From Bacteroidota bacterium (GTDB taxonomy: Bacteria; Bacteroidota; Bacteroidia; Bacteroidales; JAIPAH01): DNA of 40,148 nucleotides. The stretch spans positions 1 to 40,148 of the forward strand of contig JAASSU010000004.1 in assembly GCA_021767705.1 (NCBI GenBank), given 5' to 3'. Positions 1 to 10,436 of this stretch are shown piece after piece. A program made the translations under genes and the position numbers. How positions within the stretch are numbered: position 1 is the first letter of the stretch; every line of letters starts with the position of its first letter. The notes beneath the pieces were generated by a model that saw only the letters and a program-made list of their open reading frames with translations, had not been told where the DNA came from and did no database searches.

Positions 1-62
1 ACAAATCCATATTTATATTCTGACTTTGTTACTTCATTTATTATCTGATCACTGTCTGCCAT
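1..62 (-). CDS. sufB: Fe-S cluster assembly protein SufB, N-terminal fragment truncated by window edge
   Basis: Reverse complement from 62 reads ATG GCA GAC AGT GAT CAG... = MADSDQIINEVTKSEYKYGF, resembling the SufB N-terminus (EVTKSEYKYGF...); only 20 codons visible. Confidence 0.7.
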   Translation of the reverse strand, partial: MADSDQIINEVTKSEYKYGF

Positions 63-389
63 AAATCACTCTTTTAGCACAAATTAGATTTAATAAAAAT
101 AACCGCGGCAAAAATAATGCTTTTGTACGAACTCACATATTTGCCGGGACAATACTTAACAGAAAGCATCATTTTTTGTTTTTATAAATAGCCGCTCAGG
201 ATGTTAAACTCCCTAAATCACTCATTTAGGAAAGCTTTTACCGGAATATCTTTAAACAGAATTGTTTTCAAATAATTCACATTCTAAATTCAAACAGCTT
301 TTTTAAGTCCATCAACATCAATCACATCGAAAAAAATCCTATCTTTGAAGGGAACAAAACATCAGAACATGTAAATCAGACCTTTAACC

Positions 390-1262
390 ATGAAAAAAAC
401 AACCATCTTAAGCTTGCTTTTCCTGGTAATTCTATCTGCAAGCAGCCAGACATTGGTCGATACAAACAAAACCTGGAATGTTTATTCTTCCCTCAATTTC
501 GGGGCGCTTACCACCACCTCTTATAAGTTTGGTGGCGAAATCACCATTGATGATATCACGTACAAGAAACTCTGGCGTACTGATGACCCGACCAGGGCCG
601 ACTGGAATGAGTACAGCTATCTGCGACAGGACGAGAAAAAAGTGTACCAGCGCATGTCGTTTCAGGAACAGGAGCGCCTGCTCTATGATTTTGACCTGGA
701 AGAAGGCGAAACCTTTCAGGGATGGACGATGTATAACACTTGCACGGTCAATCTGACCGTAGAAAGTATTGACTCGGTCACTCTTGAGAACGGAGAAAAA
801 CGCAAGCGTTTTACTTTTGAGGGTTACCCGGATCAATATGTCTGGATTGAAGGTATTGGCAGCCTTAATGGCTTGCTCGAACCTGCGCATGACCAGTGTG
901 TGGCCGATTTAACTTTTGGATTGCTCTGTTTTACGGAAGACGGGATTTTGAAATATAACCATCCAAACCTTGAGTCTTGCTACGTGAATACAGTAGATAT
1001 TGACGACCCTGAAAATGAATTGTCATTTAAGGCAACACCCAATCCCTTTCATAAAAATGTAACCGTCAGCTTTAATTATACAAGTCCGAACAGTTACGAA
1101 ATACGAATCACCGACTCGCGCGGGCTTGAGGTTCTCAGCCGCAATCCTTTTTCAGGAAAAGCCACTATCTGCACAACGAAATTGGAATCCGGGTTGTATT
1201 TCATTCAGCTTATTGAAAATGGAATTCTAAGGGGTACCAAAAAACTGGTAAAAGCCAGATAA
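390..1262 (+). CDS. Secreted protein with T9SS type A C-terminal sorting domain
   Basis: Signal peptide MKKTTILSLLFLVILSASSQ; C-terminus ATPNPFHKNVTVSFNY...EIRITDSRGLEVLS...LESGLYFIQLIENGILRGTKKLVKAR is a typical Por secretion tail. Confidence 0.85.
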   Translation: MKKTTILSLLFLVILSASSQTLVDTNKTWNVYSSLNFGALTTTSYKFGGEITIDDITYKKLWRTDDPTRADWNEYSYLRQDEKKVYQRMSFQEQERLLYDFDLEEGETFQGWTMYNTCTVNLTVESIDSVTLENGEKRKRFTFEGYPDQYVWIEGIGSLNGLLEPAHDQCVADLTFGLLCFTEDGILKYNHPNLESCYVNTVDIDDPENELSFKATPNPFHKNVTVSFNYTSPNSYEIRITDSRGLEVLSRNPFSGKATICTTKLESGLYFIQLIENGILRGTKKLVKAR

Positions 1263-1426
1263 ATCGTTTTCTTGTAATTTTTCAAAGCCTGCAGAAGCGG
1301 GTAAAAAACACTTAACACATCCTTAACCTGCCAACTATCATCACCTAAAAAGATATTGCACTATCTTTAGGCCAAATTACATCCGGCAGCTATCTCTTCT
1401 TTTCCGGATAAACTAAGGAGCACAAA

Positions 1427-3364
1427 ATGAACAGATCTGAATCGCTTACTCAACCTGCGTTTAATCATCCGGCTACAGCCGAAGAATTTGATGCCGCTTT
1501 CGACAGACTGCAATCAGCAATTTATACCGCACTAAAAACCTATTCGAACGTCCATCGCGGCAGCGGGCACTTCTCGCAGGCCAGCACCGCCCTTTACGAA
1601 GAAGCACGAAGCACGGTAGCCCGGTATTTCGGAATTGACCGGAAAAAACAAACCATAATATTTTGTTCTCCCGCCGCAGCTTCTGAAATCTGTAGCCATA
1701 CCCAGACCTGCACCTATCAGTTTATTTCAAGCAAAGATTTCGGACTTGCTGTTGGGGTTACGGCACTTGTAATGAACCGGAAAGTAATCAAAAAGAGCAT
1801 TCCGGCCTTGTCGGGAGGAGGCACCACGCGACTCATTGCCACCGATTGGATACTGTGGGCCGATGCGCCCGATCGTTTCGAGGCGGGAACCCCACCGGTC
1901 ATCAATATCATTGCTTTCGCGAAAGCCTTGCAGCTTACACAGGAGGCCGGGAAAGACCTGTTCCTGAATGCTGGAAATAAAAGCGACAGCCCATCCATTG
2001 AGGATATTTATTCTAATCGTGATGATGAAGAACTGCTGAATGCACTACGCCATTCATTGGTGGGAAAAGACATGCAAGTCCCTACGATGAAAGGAAACCT
2101 TCCCTTTGTTAATCTCGACAACAGCGCCAGCACCCCCACCTTCGAACCCATCTGGGAGACTTACAAGAATTCCTTGATTGTCGCAAAAGAAAAAAGCCAA
2201 AGAACTGCAGCGAAGACAAGAGAAACCATTTTACGATTTTTGGGGGCAGATGAGGCCGTTTACGACCTGATGTTTGCCACCAACACCACCGAAGCCATCA
2301 ATATAGCGGCCTCCAACCTTGGCCTCGAAACCGTGGATGGAACAGAGCCTGTCGTTCTAAGCACGCTTTTGGAACATTCCTCAAATGACCTGCCATGGCG
2401 GTTGATTCCCGCATGTAAACAGTTGCACCTTTCGGTGGATGATTTGGGGTTTTTTGACCTTGAAGAGCTTGAACGCCTGCTAAAGGAATACAATGAGCTG
2501 CAGCAACACGGCAACCAAAGCATCCGGATGGTGGCCGTCAGTGCTGCATCCAATGTGATGGGCACCTGCAACGATATTCAAAGAGTCACCGAATTGGCGC
2601 ATCAGTATGGAGCAAAGGTCTTGGTTGATGCCGCCCAGGTCGTGGCCCACCGTAAAGTTAATCTGAGCAATTGGAATGCGGATTTTCTGGCCTTTTCGGC
2701 ACATAAAATTTATGCTCCCTTCGGCAGTGGCGCCCTGGTTTACAAGAAAGGAAGCCTGCATTTCGATGATGAAAAACTCACTAAACTGCAGACATCAGGC
2801 GAAGAGAACACAGCCGGAATAGCAGCATTAAAGAAGGCCTTACAACTTCTCGAAAAGATAGGCATGGATCGAATCGAAAGGGAGGAAAAAGCGCTGACCA
2901 TAAAACTGCTCGAAGGCCTCTCAGCAATCGACGGGGTCAATGTTTATGGCATTTCCGATATCCATTCCGAAACATTTAAAGACAAACTTGGCGTGATTGG
3001 TTTTGAAGTGAAAGGCGGATCACCAAAGGGCACTGCAAGGATGCTGGCACTGCGTGGCGGCATTGGCGTGCGCTATGGGTGTCACTGTGCACACATCATC
3101 GTGAAAAAGCAACTGAAAATAACACCTCCCCTCGAAAAGGTACAAAAGCTTGTCCTGCAAGGCTTCCCGAAAATACAACTGCAAGGCATGGTACGTGCCA
3201 GCCTGGGACTTGAAAACACTGAGGAAGAAGTAAATCATTTCCTGCAAGCCCTCAAAGAAATAGCTGAGAAAAGCAAAGAGGACACGAAAGTGGGCAAGAA
3301 AGAGGCGGAGGAAGAGGTGAAGCGGTTTGTGGAAGAATCCACTAAACGTGTTTTTGATTCCTAA
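1427..3364 (+). CDS. Aminotransferase class V-fold PLP-dependent enzyme (cysteine desulfurase-like) with extra degenerate N-terminal fold
   Basis: C-terminal part has FVNLDNSASTPTFEPIWE, TNTTEAINIAASNL, VDAAQVVAHRKVNLSNWNADFLAFSAHKIYAPFGSGALVY (SxHK PLP lysine motif). Confidence 0.85.
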   Translation: MNRSESLTQPAFNHPATAEEFDAAFDRLQSAIYTALKTYSNVHRGSGHFSQASTALYEEARSTVARYFGIDRKKQTIIFCSPAAASEICSHTQTCTYQFISSKDFGLAVGVTALVMNRKVIKKSIPALSGGGTTRLIATDWILWADAPDRFEAGTPPVINIIAFAKALQLTQEAGKDLFLNAGNKSDSPSIEDIYSNRDDEELLNALRHSLVGKDMQVPTMKGNLPFVNLDNSASTPTFEPIWETYKNSLIVAKEKSQRTAAKTRETILRFLGADEAVYDLMFATNTTEAINIAASNLGLETVDGTEPVVLSTLLEHSSNDLPWRLIPACKQLHLSVDDLGFFDLEELERLLKEYNELQQHGNQSIRMVAVSAASNVMGTCNDIQRVTELAHQYGAKVLVDAAQVVAHRKVNLSNWNADFLAFSAHKIYAPFGSGALVYKKGSLHFDDEKLTKLQTSGEENTAGIAALKKALQLLEKIGMDRIEREEKALTIKLLEGLSAIDGVNVYGISDIHSETFKDKLGVIGFEVKGGSPKGTARMLALRGGIGVRYGCHCAHIIVKKQLKITPPLEKVQKLVLQGFPKIQLQGMVRASLGLENTEEEVNHFLQALKEIAEKSKEDTKVGKKEAEEEVKRFVEESTKRVFDS

Positions 3365-3438
3365 ACAAAGTTGTTTTTTAAAACAGCGTAGATTCTTTTC
3401 GTTTCATTATATTTGATGAGAATTCAAACCCTCATTGA

Positions 3439-4839
3439 ATGCAGGCTTTTAAACGCAACACCAAATTCTCAATTGATCTGTCCAAACCTGTCTTGTTCAC
3501 CGGATTGGTTTTAGGATTGGGGTTTTCGGTTATCTTTTATTCCTTTTTGTTTCTGACAAGGGATGTAATGTTGCTCCTTTCCACAACAACTGATTATGAC
3601 CAGTGGTTACTAACCGGAGCAGAAAGGTATTTCTACAACCTGTTCTTTGCATTCATTTCTGTAATTTTCGGACAGTCTATTTGCTTTGGCTTTTGGATTA
3701 GCAACTCCAAAACCAAACTCCAAAATGCTAATCGTTGGAGCGTTGCCATACTTCATGACCAGCATTACCTCAACCTTAACTTTATTAACTGGTTTGCGAA
3801 AGTCAGCATGCTTTATGCGCTGTTTATCGGCCTTACTGCCAAAGGCGGTTATTATGTTTTTAGTTTCTTTCCTGATTATGCTTACGTTTTTGTGTTAATA
3901 ATCGTGGTGCTGTTTCTTCAAACCTGGACTACAATACGGCTGGCTAATAAACGTAGAAGTCTGAGATGGATGGCTGTTTCTGCGGCGATAATAACGGTTG
4001 TTTCTTTTGGATTAGCACAATTCAAACCTTTCGATTACGGACAAATTTCGCAAAGCTATCTTTCCAAAGATGTTTTCAGAAAATATAATTTGAAATTACC
4101 AGCTGCTGAATATCAGTTTGAATTCATGAAGAGTTGGTTGCTAACAGATATTTATGTGGTAAAGCCAACTGATGTAGCTACTTCTGATAGCGCACTGATT
4201 ATTCTCCAAAATAAGAAAAGAAACATCGATGAACTGGCCTTACAAATAATAAACCCACATGAAGGATTATCCATTGAGGAGTATATTATTTCTCATCGCA
4301 TATACGATGATATTCCGCGGATGATTGTTGATAAGGGCGTTTCGATGCATACCATAAAAACTATTGAGAAACAGCTTCAGGCTGATGGGTTTAAAAAAGT
4401 GGCTTATGCTGTAGTTCCTGAAAACGCAAGTTATAACCAGCGGTACTATAAAAACCACATCCTCATGAAAAGGTTATTGACAAAAGCTGGCGAAGCCCAT
4501 TTTGATTCTAATTTCAATAAAAATATCCATGAAATTAAGCTTACTGCATCCGGAAACATTTTTTTAAACGAAACTTTAGTGGCTCCAAAGAAATTAAAAA
4601 AATTAATACTCAGTAAAGTTCCGGGCAATAAACAACTTAATATCAAACTAGATATTTCCGATAAAGCCTGTTTTTCTGACTACATAAAAATCAGAGCTGT
4701 TATCGCCTCCGCCTCATCAACGGTTAATGATATAGCTCACCAGGTTAACACAAAAAGCCATAGGAATTTTCCTGTTTATTCTGCTAACGACATCAGTAAA
4801 GGATTTCGTTTTTATGTTTTTGAAACAATACAAGATTAG
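3439..4839 (+). CDS. Hypothetical integral membrane protein; several N-terminal TM segments, soluble C-terminus
   Basis: Long ORF with hydrophobic segments (VLFTGLVLGLGFSVIFYSFLFL; YVFVLIIVVLFLQTW; WMAVSAAIITVVSFGLAQF) then a charged C-terminal domain. Confidence 0.7.
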   Translation: MQAFKRNTKFSIDLSKPVLFTGLVLGLGFSVIFYSFLFLTRDVMLLLSTTTDYDQWLLTGAERYFYNLFFAFISVIFGQSICFGFWISNSKTKLQNANRWSVAILHDQHYLNLNFINWFAKVSMLYALFIGLTAKGGYYVFSFFPDYAYVFVLIIVVLFLQTWTTIRLANKRRSLRWMAVSAAIITVVSFGLAQFKPFDYGQISQSYLSKDVFRKYNLKLPAAEYQFEFMKSWLLTDIYVVKPTDVATSDSALIILQNKKRNIDELALQIINPHEGLSIEEYIISHRIYDDIPRMIVDKGVSMHTIKTIEKQLQADGFKKVAYAVVPENASYNQRYYKNHILMKRLLTKAGEAHFDSNFNKNIHEIKLTASGNIFLNETLVAPKKLKKLILSKVPGNKQLNIKLDISDKACFSDYIKIRAVIASASSTVNDIAHQVNTKSHRNFPVYSANDISKGFRFYVFETIQD

Positions 4840-4935
4840 AAAAACCCGGACTTTTATTCAATTTCACGTGTGATCTTTTCGATTCCCTGTAAAACCCATA
4901 ACTTTCTTAATTTTGCAGCTCTAAATAAGAAGATT

Positions 4936-6024
4936 ATGTTTGAAAGCAGAAATGAACGTACGGAGATATCAGAACTTGGGGAGTTTGGGTTAATCAAACG
5001 CCTGACCAAAGACATCAAGTTTAAAAACCCTTCAACCATTAAGGGCATTGGCGATGACGCTGCCGTGATGGATTACAAGGGGCTGAAGACCCTGGCCTCG
5101 CAAGACCTGTTGGTGGAAGGGGTGCACTTTGACCTGACTTATTACCCCTTAAAGCACCTTGGATACAAAGCCGCGGTGGTGAATATCTCTGATATTTACG
5201 CCATGAACGGAGTGCCTACGCAGCTAACGGCCGGAATTGCCGTATCAAACCGCTTTGCTGTGGAAGCGCTGGAGGAGATTTACGCCGGAATCAAGCTGGC
5301 TTGCGAGAAATACAACGTGGATTTTGTGGGTGGCGACACCACCGCCAGTCCGCACGGCCTTTTTCTTTCGATCAGCATCATGGGCGAAACCGACCAGCCG
5401 ATTTACCGGAGTGGCGCCAAAGAGAATGACCTGCTATGCGTGAGCGGCGATCTGGGATCAGCTTACATGGGACTGCTCATCCTCGAGCGCGAGAAACAAG
5501 CCTACAAAGCCAACCCGGATATGCAACCGGACCTCACGGGTGTCGACTATCTTATCGAGCGCCAACTGAAGCCGGAAGCACGCGGCGATATCATCAAAAA
5601 GCTGCGCGAAGCAGGAATCACCCCTACTTCCATGATCGACGTTTCGGATGGCTTAGCTTCCGAAATCCTGCACCTTTGCACCGAGTCGAAGGTGGGCTGC
5701 AACCTTTACGAAGAAAAAATCCCGGTGGATATCAAAACCGAAGAGCTGGCCAAGGAATTCAACATCGCACCTACTGTGTCAGCCTTGAGTGGCGGCGAAG
5801 ATTACGAACTGCTTTTCACCATTAGTCAGGAGGACTACGAAAAGATCAAGACCATTCCTGAAATCTCTGTCATCGGCCACATCGCCGATATCGGCACCAG
5901 CGCCAACCTTGTGAGTCGCGATGGAAAAGTAGCGCCTTTAACCGCACAGGGCTGGGATGCCTTGCTCAACAAGGAAAAAAATCCTGAAAAGAAAAAGAAC
6001 AGCGACACAAACCAGGAGGAGTAA
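4936..6024 (+). CDS. thiL: Thiamine-phosphate kinase
   Basis: GIGDDAAVMDY, DLLVEGVHFDL, GGDTTASP, MIDVSDGLASEILHLC motifs; ATG at 4936 (MFESRNERTEISELGEFGLIKRL) preferred over the listed 4870 start. Confidence 0.92.
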   Translation: MFESRNERTEISELGEFGLIKRLTKDIKFKNPSTIKGIGDDAAVMDYKGLKTLASQDLLVEGVHFDLTYYPLKHLGYKAAVVNISDIYAMNGVPTQLTAGIAVSNRFAVEALEEIYAGIKLACEKYNVDFVGGDTTASPHGLFLSISIMGETDQPIYRSGAKENDLLCVSGDLGSAYMGLLILEREKQAYKANPDMQPDLTGVDYLIERQLKPEARGDIIKKLREAGITPTSMIDVSDGLASEILHLCTESKVGCNLYEEKIPVDIKTEELAKEFNIAPTVSALSGGEDYELLFTISQEDYEKIKTIPEISVIGHIADIGTSANLVSRDGKVAPLTAQGWDALLNKEKNPEKKKNSDTNQEE

Positions 6025-7850
6025 TGTCTGCCAAGGCCAACCCGAATTATGATAAGCTGGAACCCATCATCAAAACGCTGCCCGACAAACCGGGAATCTA
6101 TCAGTATTTTGATGACCAGGGCAAGATTATCTATATCGGGAAGGCCAAAAACCTCAAAAAGCGGGTAGCCTCCTACTTCACCAAGTCGCATGACCACAGC
6201 GGAAAAATAAGGGTGATGGTAAAAAAAATCGCCGATATCCGTTTTATGATTGTGGATACGGAAACGGATGCGCTGCTGCTCGAAAACAACCTTATCAAAA
6301 AATATCAGCCACGCTACAATGTGATGCTGAAAGATGACAAGACCTACCCGTGGATTTGTATCAAAAACGAACCGTTTCCACGGGTATTTTCCACGCGGAA
6401 CATCATTAAAGACGGTTCGGAATATTACGGCCCGTATGCTTCCGTGCATATGATGAACACCCTGCTCGATCTGATACGTCAGCTTTACCAGTTACGCACG
6501 TGTACCTACGATTTGAAAGAGGAAAACATCCGCAAAGGAAAATTTAAGGTATGCCTGGAATATCACCTCGGAAACTGCAAAGGCCCCTGCGAAGGACTGC
6601 AAACTGAGGACGATTACAAACAAACCATCGATCATATCCGTAACATCATCAAAGGGAACCTGGGCGTGGTCATCAAGGAGTTTAAGGCGATAATGATGGA
6701 CTATGCCGAAAAGATGGAGTTTGAAAAAGCCCAGCGAATCAAAGTCAAGCTGGATACCCTGAACCGATTTCAGAGCAAATCGACCGTCGTATCTCCAAAA
6801 ATCGACAATGTCGATGTCTTTTCCTTTATCGAAAGCGAAAAGGGGGGCTATGTCAATTTCCTGAAAGTGGTGAACGGCGCCATCATCCAAACGCATACCA
6901 TCGAGCTGCGCAAAAAGCTGGAAGAAAAGCCGGCAGAACTGCTTGCCCTGGCCATCACCGAGTTCAGGCAGCGCTACAACAGCGATTCGAAAGAGATTTT
7001 GGTGCCTTTCAAACCTGACGGCATCTCTTCAGACACCCTGACCATCACCATCCCGCAAAGGGGTGACAAAAAACACCTCCAGGATTTATCGCAGCGCAAC
7101 GCCAAGTATTTCAAGATGGAGCGCGAGAAGCGGCGTGAGCTGGTCGATCCGGACCGGCATAAGAAAAGAATCCTGCAAAAGCTGCAGGACGACCTGGGGC
7201 TGAAAGAACCACCAGTACGGATGGAATGCTTTGACAACAGCAACTTCCAGGGCGACTATCCGGTATCGGCGATGGTGCATTTCAAAAATGCCAAGCCCTT
7301 AAAAAAGGAATACCGCCATTACAATATCAAAACGGTGGAAGGGCCCAACGACTATGCTTCGATGGAAGAGGTGGTGTACCGCCGCTACAAGCGCCTGCTC
7401 GACGAGGACAAGCCACTGCCGCAGCTTATCGTTATCGACGGTGGCAAAGGCCAGCTCAGCTCTTCGTACAACACCTTAAAAAAGCTGGGGCTGGATAAAA
7501 AAATAGCCATCATCGGCATCGCCAAACGGCTGGAAGAAATCTACAAGCCCGGCGATCCGGTGCCCGTATATCTCGACAAAACTTCAGAATCTTTAAAAGT
7601 GATTCAGCACATGCGCGACGAAGCCCACCGCTTTGGCATCACCCACCACCGAAAACGTCTTGAAAAAGGCACCATCAAAACCGGACTTACTGAAATCAAA
7701 GGCATCGGGAAAAATACGGCCACAGAGCTACTGTCGGAGTTTAAATCGCTGAAAAGAATTAAAAAGGCAAGCAAAGAAGAGTTAGCTTCCGCAATCGGTC
7801 CCGCAAAGGCAAAACTTGTTTTTGAACATTTTCAGTCCGAAAATGCTTAA
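6024..7850 (+). CDS. uvrC: Excinuclease ABC subunit C
   Basis: GIY-YIG N-terminus (PDKPGIYQYFDDQGKIIYIGKAKNLKKRVASYF), UvrB-binding region, PQLIVIDGGKGQLSS, C-terminal HhH; start overlaps thiL stop (TAATG). Confidence 0.96.
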   Translation: MSAKANPNYDKLEPIIKTLPDKPGIYQYFDDQGKIIYIGKAKNLKKRVASYFTKSHDHSGKIRVMVKKIADIRFMIVDTETDALLLENNLIKKYQPRYNVMLKDDKTYPWICIKNEPFPRVFSTRNIIKDGSEYYGPYASVHMMNTLLDLIRQLYQLRTCTYDLKEENIRKGKFKVCLEYHLGNCKGPCEGLQTEDDYKQTIDHIRNIIKGNLGVVIKEFKAIMMDYAEKMEFEKAQRIKVKLDTLNRFQSKSTVVSPKIDNVDVFSFIESEKGGYVNFLKVVNGAIIQTHTIELRKKLEEKPAELLALAITEFRQRYNSDSKEILVPFKPDGISSDTLTITIPQRGDKKHLQDLSQRNAKYFKMEREKRRELVDPDRHKKRILQKLQDDLGLKEPPVRMECFDNSNFQGDYPVSAMVHFKNAKPLKKEYRHYNIKTVEGPNDYASMEEVVYRRYKRLLDEDKPLPQLIVIDGGKGQLSSSYNTLKKLGLDKKIAIIGIAKRLEEIYKPGDPVPVYLDKTSESLKVIQHMRDEAHRFGITHHRKRLEKGTIKTGLTEIKGIGKNTATELLSEFKSLKRIKKASKEELASAIGPAKAKLVFEHFQSENA

Positions 7851-7964
7851 TTTTGAAATTCATCCATTATATACTTCATAATATTGTTAAGAGTAAATCA
7901 CAGCCTTCTGTTTATTCTTACGATAATTAACCGGAGTTAGTTCATACTTAAAAAAATTAAAAAC

Positions 7965-8876
7965 ATGAAAATAGGTTTTATAGGCACCGGTAAAATGGGC
8001 TTTAACATGATTCAGCGCCTGCTGAATGACCACCACGAAGTAGTAGTTTGGGCGCGCAGGGAAGAAAAACTCAAGGAAGTGGAAAATATCGGTGCCATTG
8101 GTGCCCGTTCGCATGAGGAACTGGTTGAAAAACTACCGGATCGCAAAGTAATATGGCTGATGGTGCCTGCAGGGAAACCAGTGGACGAAAACATTGACAA
8201 GCTCCTTCCCTTACTGAAAAAAGAAGATATTATTATTGATGGCGGCAACTCTTATTGGAGGGACACCCGGCAGCGTGCCGGCAAGGTTGCTGAACATGAC
8301 GTAGAGCTGCTCGACTGCGGCACCAGCGGTGGTGTTTGGGGCCTGGAAAACGGGTATAGCCTGATGTATGGAGGAAAAAAAGAAGCCGCTGATTATGTGG
8401 GGCCTGTCTTCAAATCGCTGGCTCCGGCATATGACAAAGGACATGTTTATACCGGCCCTTCGGGAACAGGCCATATGGTAAAAATGGTTCACAATGGCAT
8501 TGAATATGGCATGATGCAGGCTTACGCCGAAGGATTTGAAATCCTCGAAAAAGCACCTTACGATATGGACCTTGAAAAGATTGCCGATGCCTGGCAGTAT
8601 GGCAGCGTGGTCCGTTCATGGCTTTTGGAGCTGGCGGTAAATGCTCTTGGCGAAGATCCAAAATTGGACAAGCTCAAAGATTATGTGCAAGACAGTGGCG
8701 AAGGGCGATGGACCGTGCAAACAGCCATTGACTTTGACGTGCCTGCGCATGTGATAACCGCCTCCCTTTTTAACAGGTTCCAGTCGCGACAAAACGAGTC
8801 TTTTGCCATGAAAATGCTGGCGGCTTTACGCAACCAGTTTGGCGGCCATGCCGTGAAATCAAAAGAGAAAAAGTAA
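7965..8876 (+). CDS. gnd: Decarboxylating 6-phosphogluconate dehydrogenase, short (~300 aa) form
   Basis: MKIGFIGTGKMGFNM Rossmann start, DGGNSYWRDTRQRA, LDCGTSGGVWGLENGYSLMYGG, MVHNGIEYGMMQAYAEG motifs; directly upstream of zwf. Confidence 0.92.
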   Translation: MKIGFIGTGKMGFNMIQRLLNDHHEVVVWARREEKLKEVENIGAIGARSHEELVEKLPDRKVIWLMVPAGKPVDENIDKLLPLLKKEDIIIDGGNSYWRDTRQRAGKVAEHDVELLDCGTSGGVWGLENGYSLMYGGKKEAADYVGPVFKSLAPAYDKGHVYTGPSGTGHMVKMVHNGIEYGMMQAYAEGFEILEKAPYDMDLEKIADAWQYGSVVRSWLLELAVNALGEDPKLDKLKDYVQDSGEGRWTVQTAIDFDVPAHVITASLFNRFQSRQNESFAMKMLAALRNQFGGHAVKSKEKK

Positions 8877-10402
8877 TGACATCCAGCAATAATCATATTT
8901 ACACCATATTCGGAGCATCAGGCGATCTGACCAAGCGAAAACTGATACCATCTATCTATGCATTGTTTGTGCAAAACATGCTGCCCGAAAATTTTGCCGT
9001 TATGGGTGCTTCGCGTTCGTCTTATTCCGACGGATCTTTCCGCAACGTAATGAAAGAAGCTTTGAAGGAATTTAAAGATATTGATAATGATGAATTGATC
9101 GATGATTTTGCAGGTCACCTTTACTATACCCCCGTAAGCTTTGATGAAACTGCTACTTTCGAGGGGCTGAAGCACCGTCTTGATGCTGTAGCTAAATCGC
9201 ACGGAGTTGGGGGCAACCGTATTTTTTACCTCTCCACCCCCCCAAGCCTTTACAACACCATCCCTCAGATGCTTGCCAAAGCAGGCATGAACAACCAAAA
9301 TGACGGGTGGAAACGGCTAATCATAGAAAAACCGTTTGGTTTTGATCTGGAATCGGCCCTGGAGCTGAAAAACGTGCTTCTGAAAGACTGGAACGAAAAC
9401 CAGCTTTTCAGGATAGACCATTACCTCGGCAAAGAAACTGTTCAAAACCTGCTGGTAACACGTTTTTCGAATGGTTTTTTTGAGCCTTTGTGGAACCGTA
9501 ATTTCATCGACCACGTCGAGATTACCTCGGCAGAAAGTCTTGGTGTGGAAACCCGTGGCGGTTATTACGATAAAAGTGGCGCTTTGCGCGATATGGTTCA
9601 GAATCATCTTTTACAACTTACTGCCCTTGCGGCCATGGAACCACCCTCTTCGCTCGAACCGGATGCTATCAGGAATGAAATCCTAAAAGTCTTTCAATCT
9701 TTTCGCCCCTTTAAGGAAGAAGAAGTGGCGAAAAACACCATCCGTGGGCAATACGTAGCTTCCAATGTCAAACAGAAAGCACAAAAAGCTTACCGCGATG
9801 AGAAAGGTGTTGATTCCGGTTCTGATACAGAAACCTATGCTGCCTTAAAGTTTTATATTGACAACTGGCGCTGGGGCGGTGTGCCTTTCTACATCCGAAC
9901 AGGTAAAAAGCTTCCGACGAGGGTTACCGAAGTGGTTATCCATTTTAAGTCTACCCCTCACTTTTTGTTTACCGGAAACAAAAACAACCTCGAAAACAGT
10001 TGCAACCAGCTCGTTATCCGCATTCAGCCCGATGAAGGGATTCTGATGAAGTTTGGAATGAAAATCCCCGGCTCGGGTTTTGATGTGCAGAATGTAAATA
10101 TGGACTTTCATTATTCTGACCTGGCGCATCAGCGCATTCCCACAGCATACGAACGCTTGATTTACGACTCGATGAAAGGCGACAAAACACTGTTTGCCCG
10201 TACCGAAGAAGTCATTCAGGCCTGGCGGTTTTTACAACCAGTGCTCAACCAATGGAAAACCAACGAAAATATCCCGTTGCATGGATACCCCGCCGGGACA
10301 TGGGGCCCTGAGCATGCAGATGATCTGATTGCAGGTGAAAATATGACCTGGCGCTACCCGTGCAAAAACCTTACTGACGACGGAATATATTGTGAATTGT
10401 AG
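8876..10402 (+). CDS. zwf: Glucose-6-phosphate dehydrogenase
   Basis: FGASGDLTKRKLIPSIYAL, IEKPFGFDLESA, RIDHYLGKETVQNLLVTRFSN; TAATG overlap with gnd. Confidence 0.97.
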   Translation: MTSSNNHIYTIFGASGDLTKRKLIPSIYALFVQNMLPENFAVMGASRSSYSDGSFRNVMKEALKEFKDIDNDELIDDFAGHLYYTPVSFDETATFEGLKHRLDAVAKSHGVGGNRIFYLSTPPSLYNTIPQMLAKAGMNNQNDGWKRLIIEKPFGFDLESALELKNVLLKDWNENQLFRIDHYLGKETVQNLLVTRFSNGFFEPLWNRNFIDHVEITSAESLGVETRGGYYDKSGALRDMVQNHLLQLTALAAMEPPSSLEPDAIRNEILKVFQSFRPFKEEEVAKNTIRGQYVASNVKQKAQKAYRDEKGVDSGSDTETYAALKFYIDNWRWGGVPFYIRTGKKLPTRVTEVVIHFKSTPHFLFTGNKNNLENSCNQLVIRIQPDEGILMKFGMKIPGSGFDVQNVNMDFHYSDLAHQRIPTAYERLIYDSMKGDKTLFARTEEVIQAWRFLQPVLNQWKTNENIPLHGYPAGTWGPEHADDLIAGENMTWRYPCKNLTDDGIYCEL

Positions 10403-10436
10403 TAAATGCAAAAAATTCGTTTTCTTAATTTAATCC

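Noticed and set aside
5835-6449. 204-aa minus-strand ORF
   Set aside because: Antisense to thiL/uvrC, which have clear family motifs; no recognisable domain.
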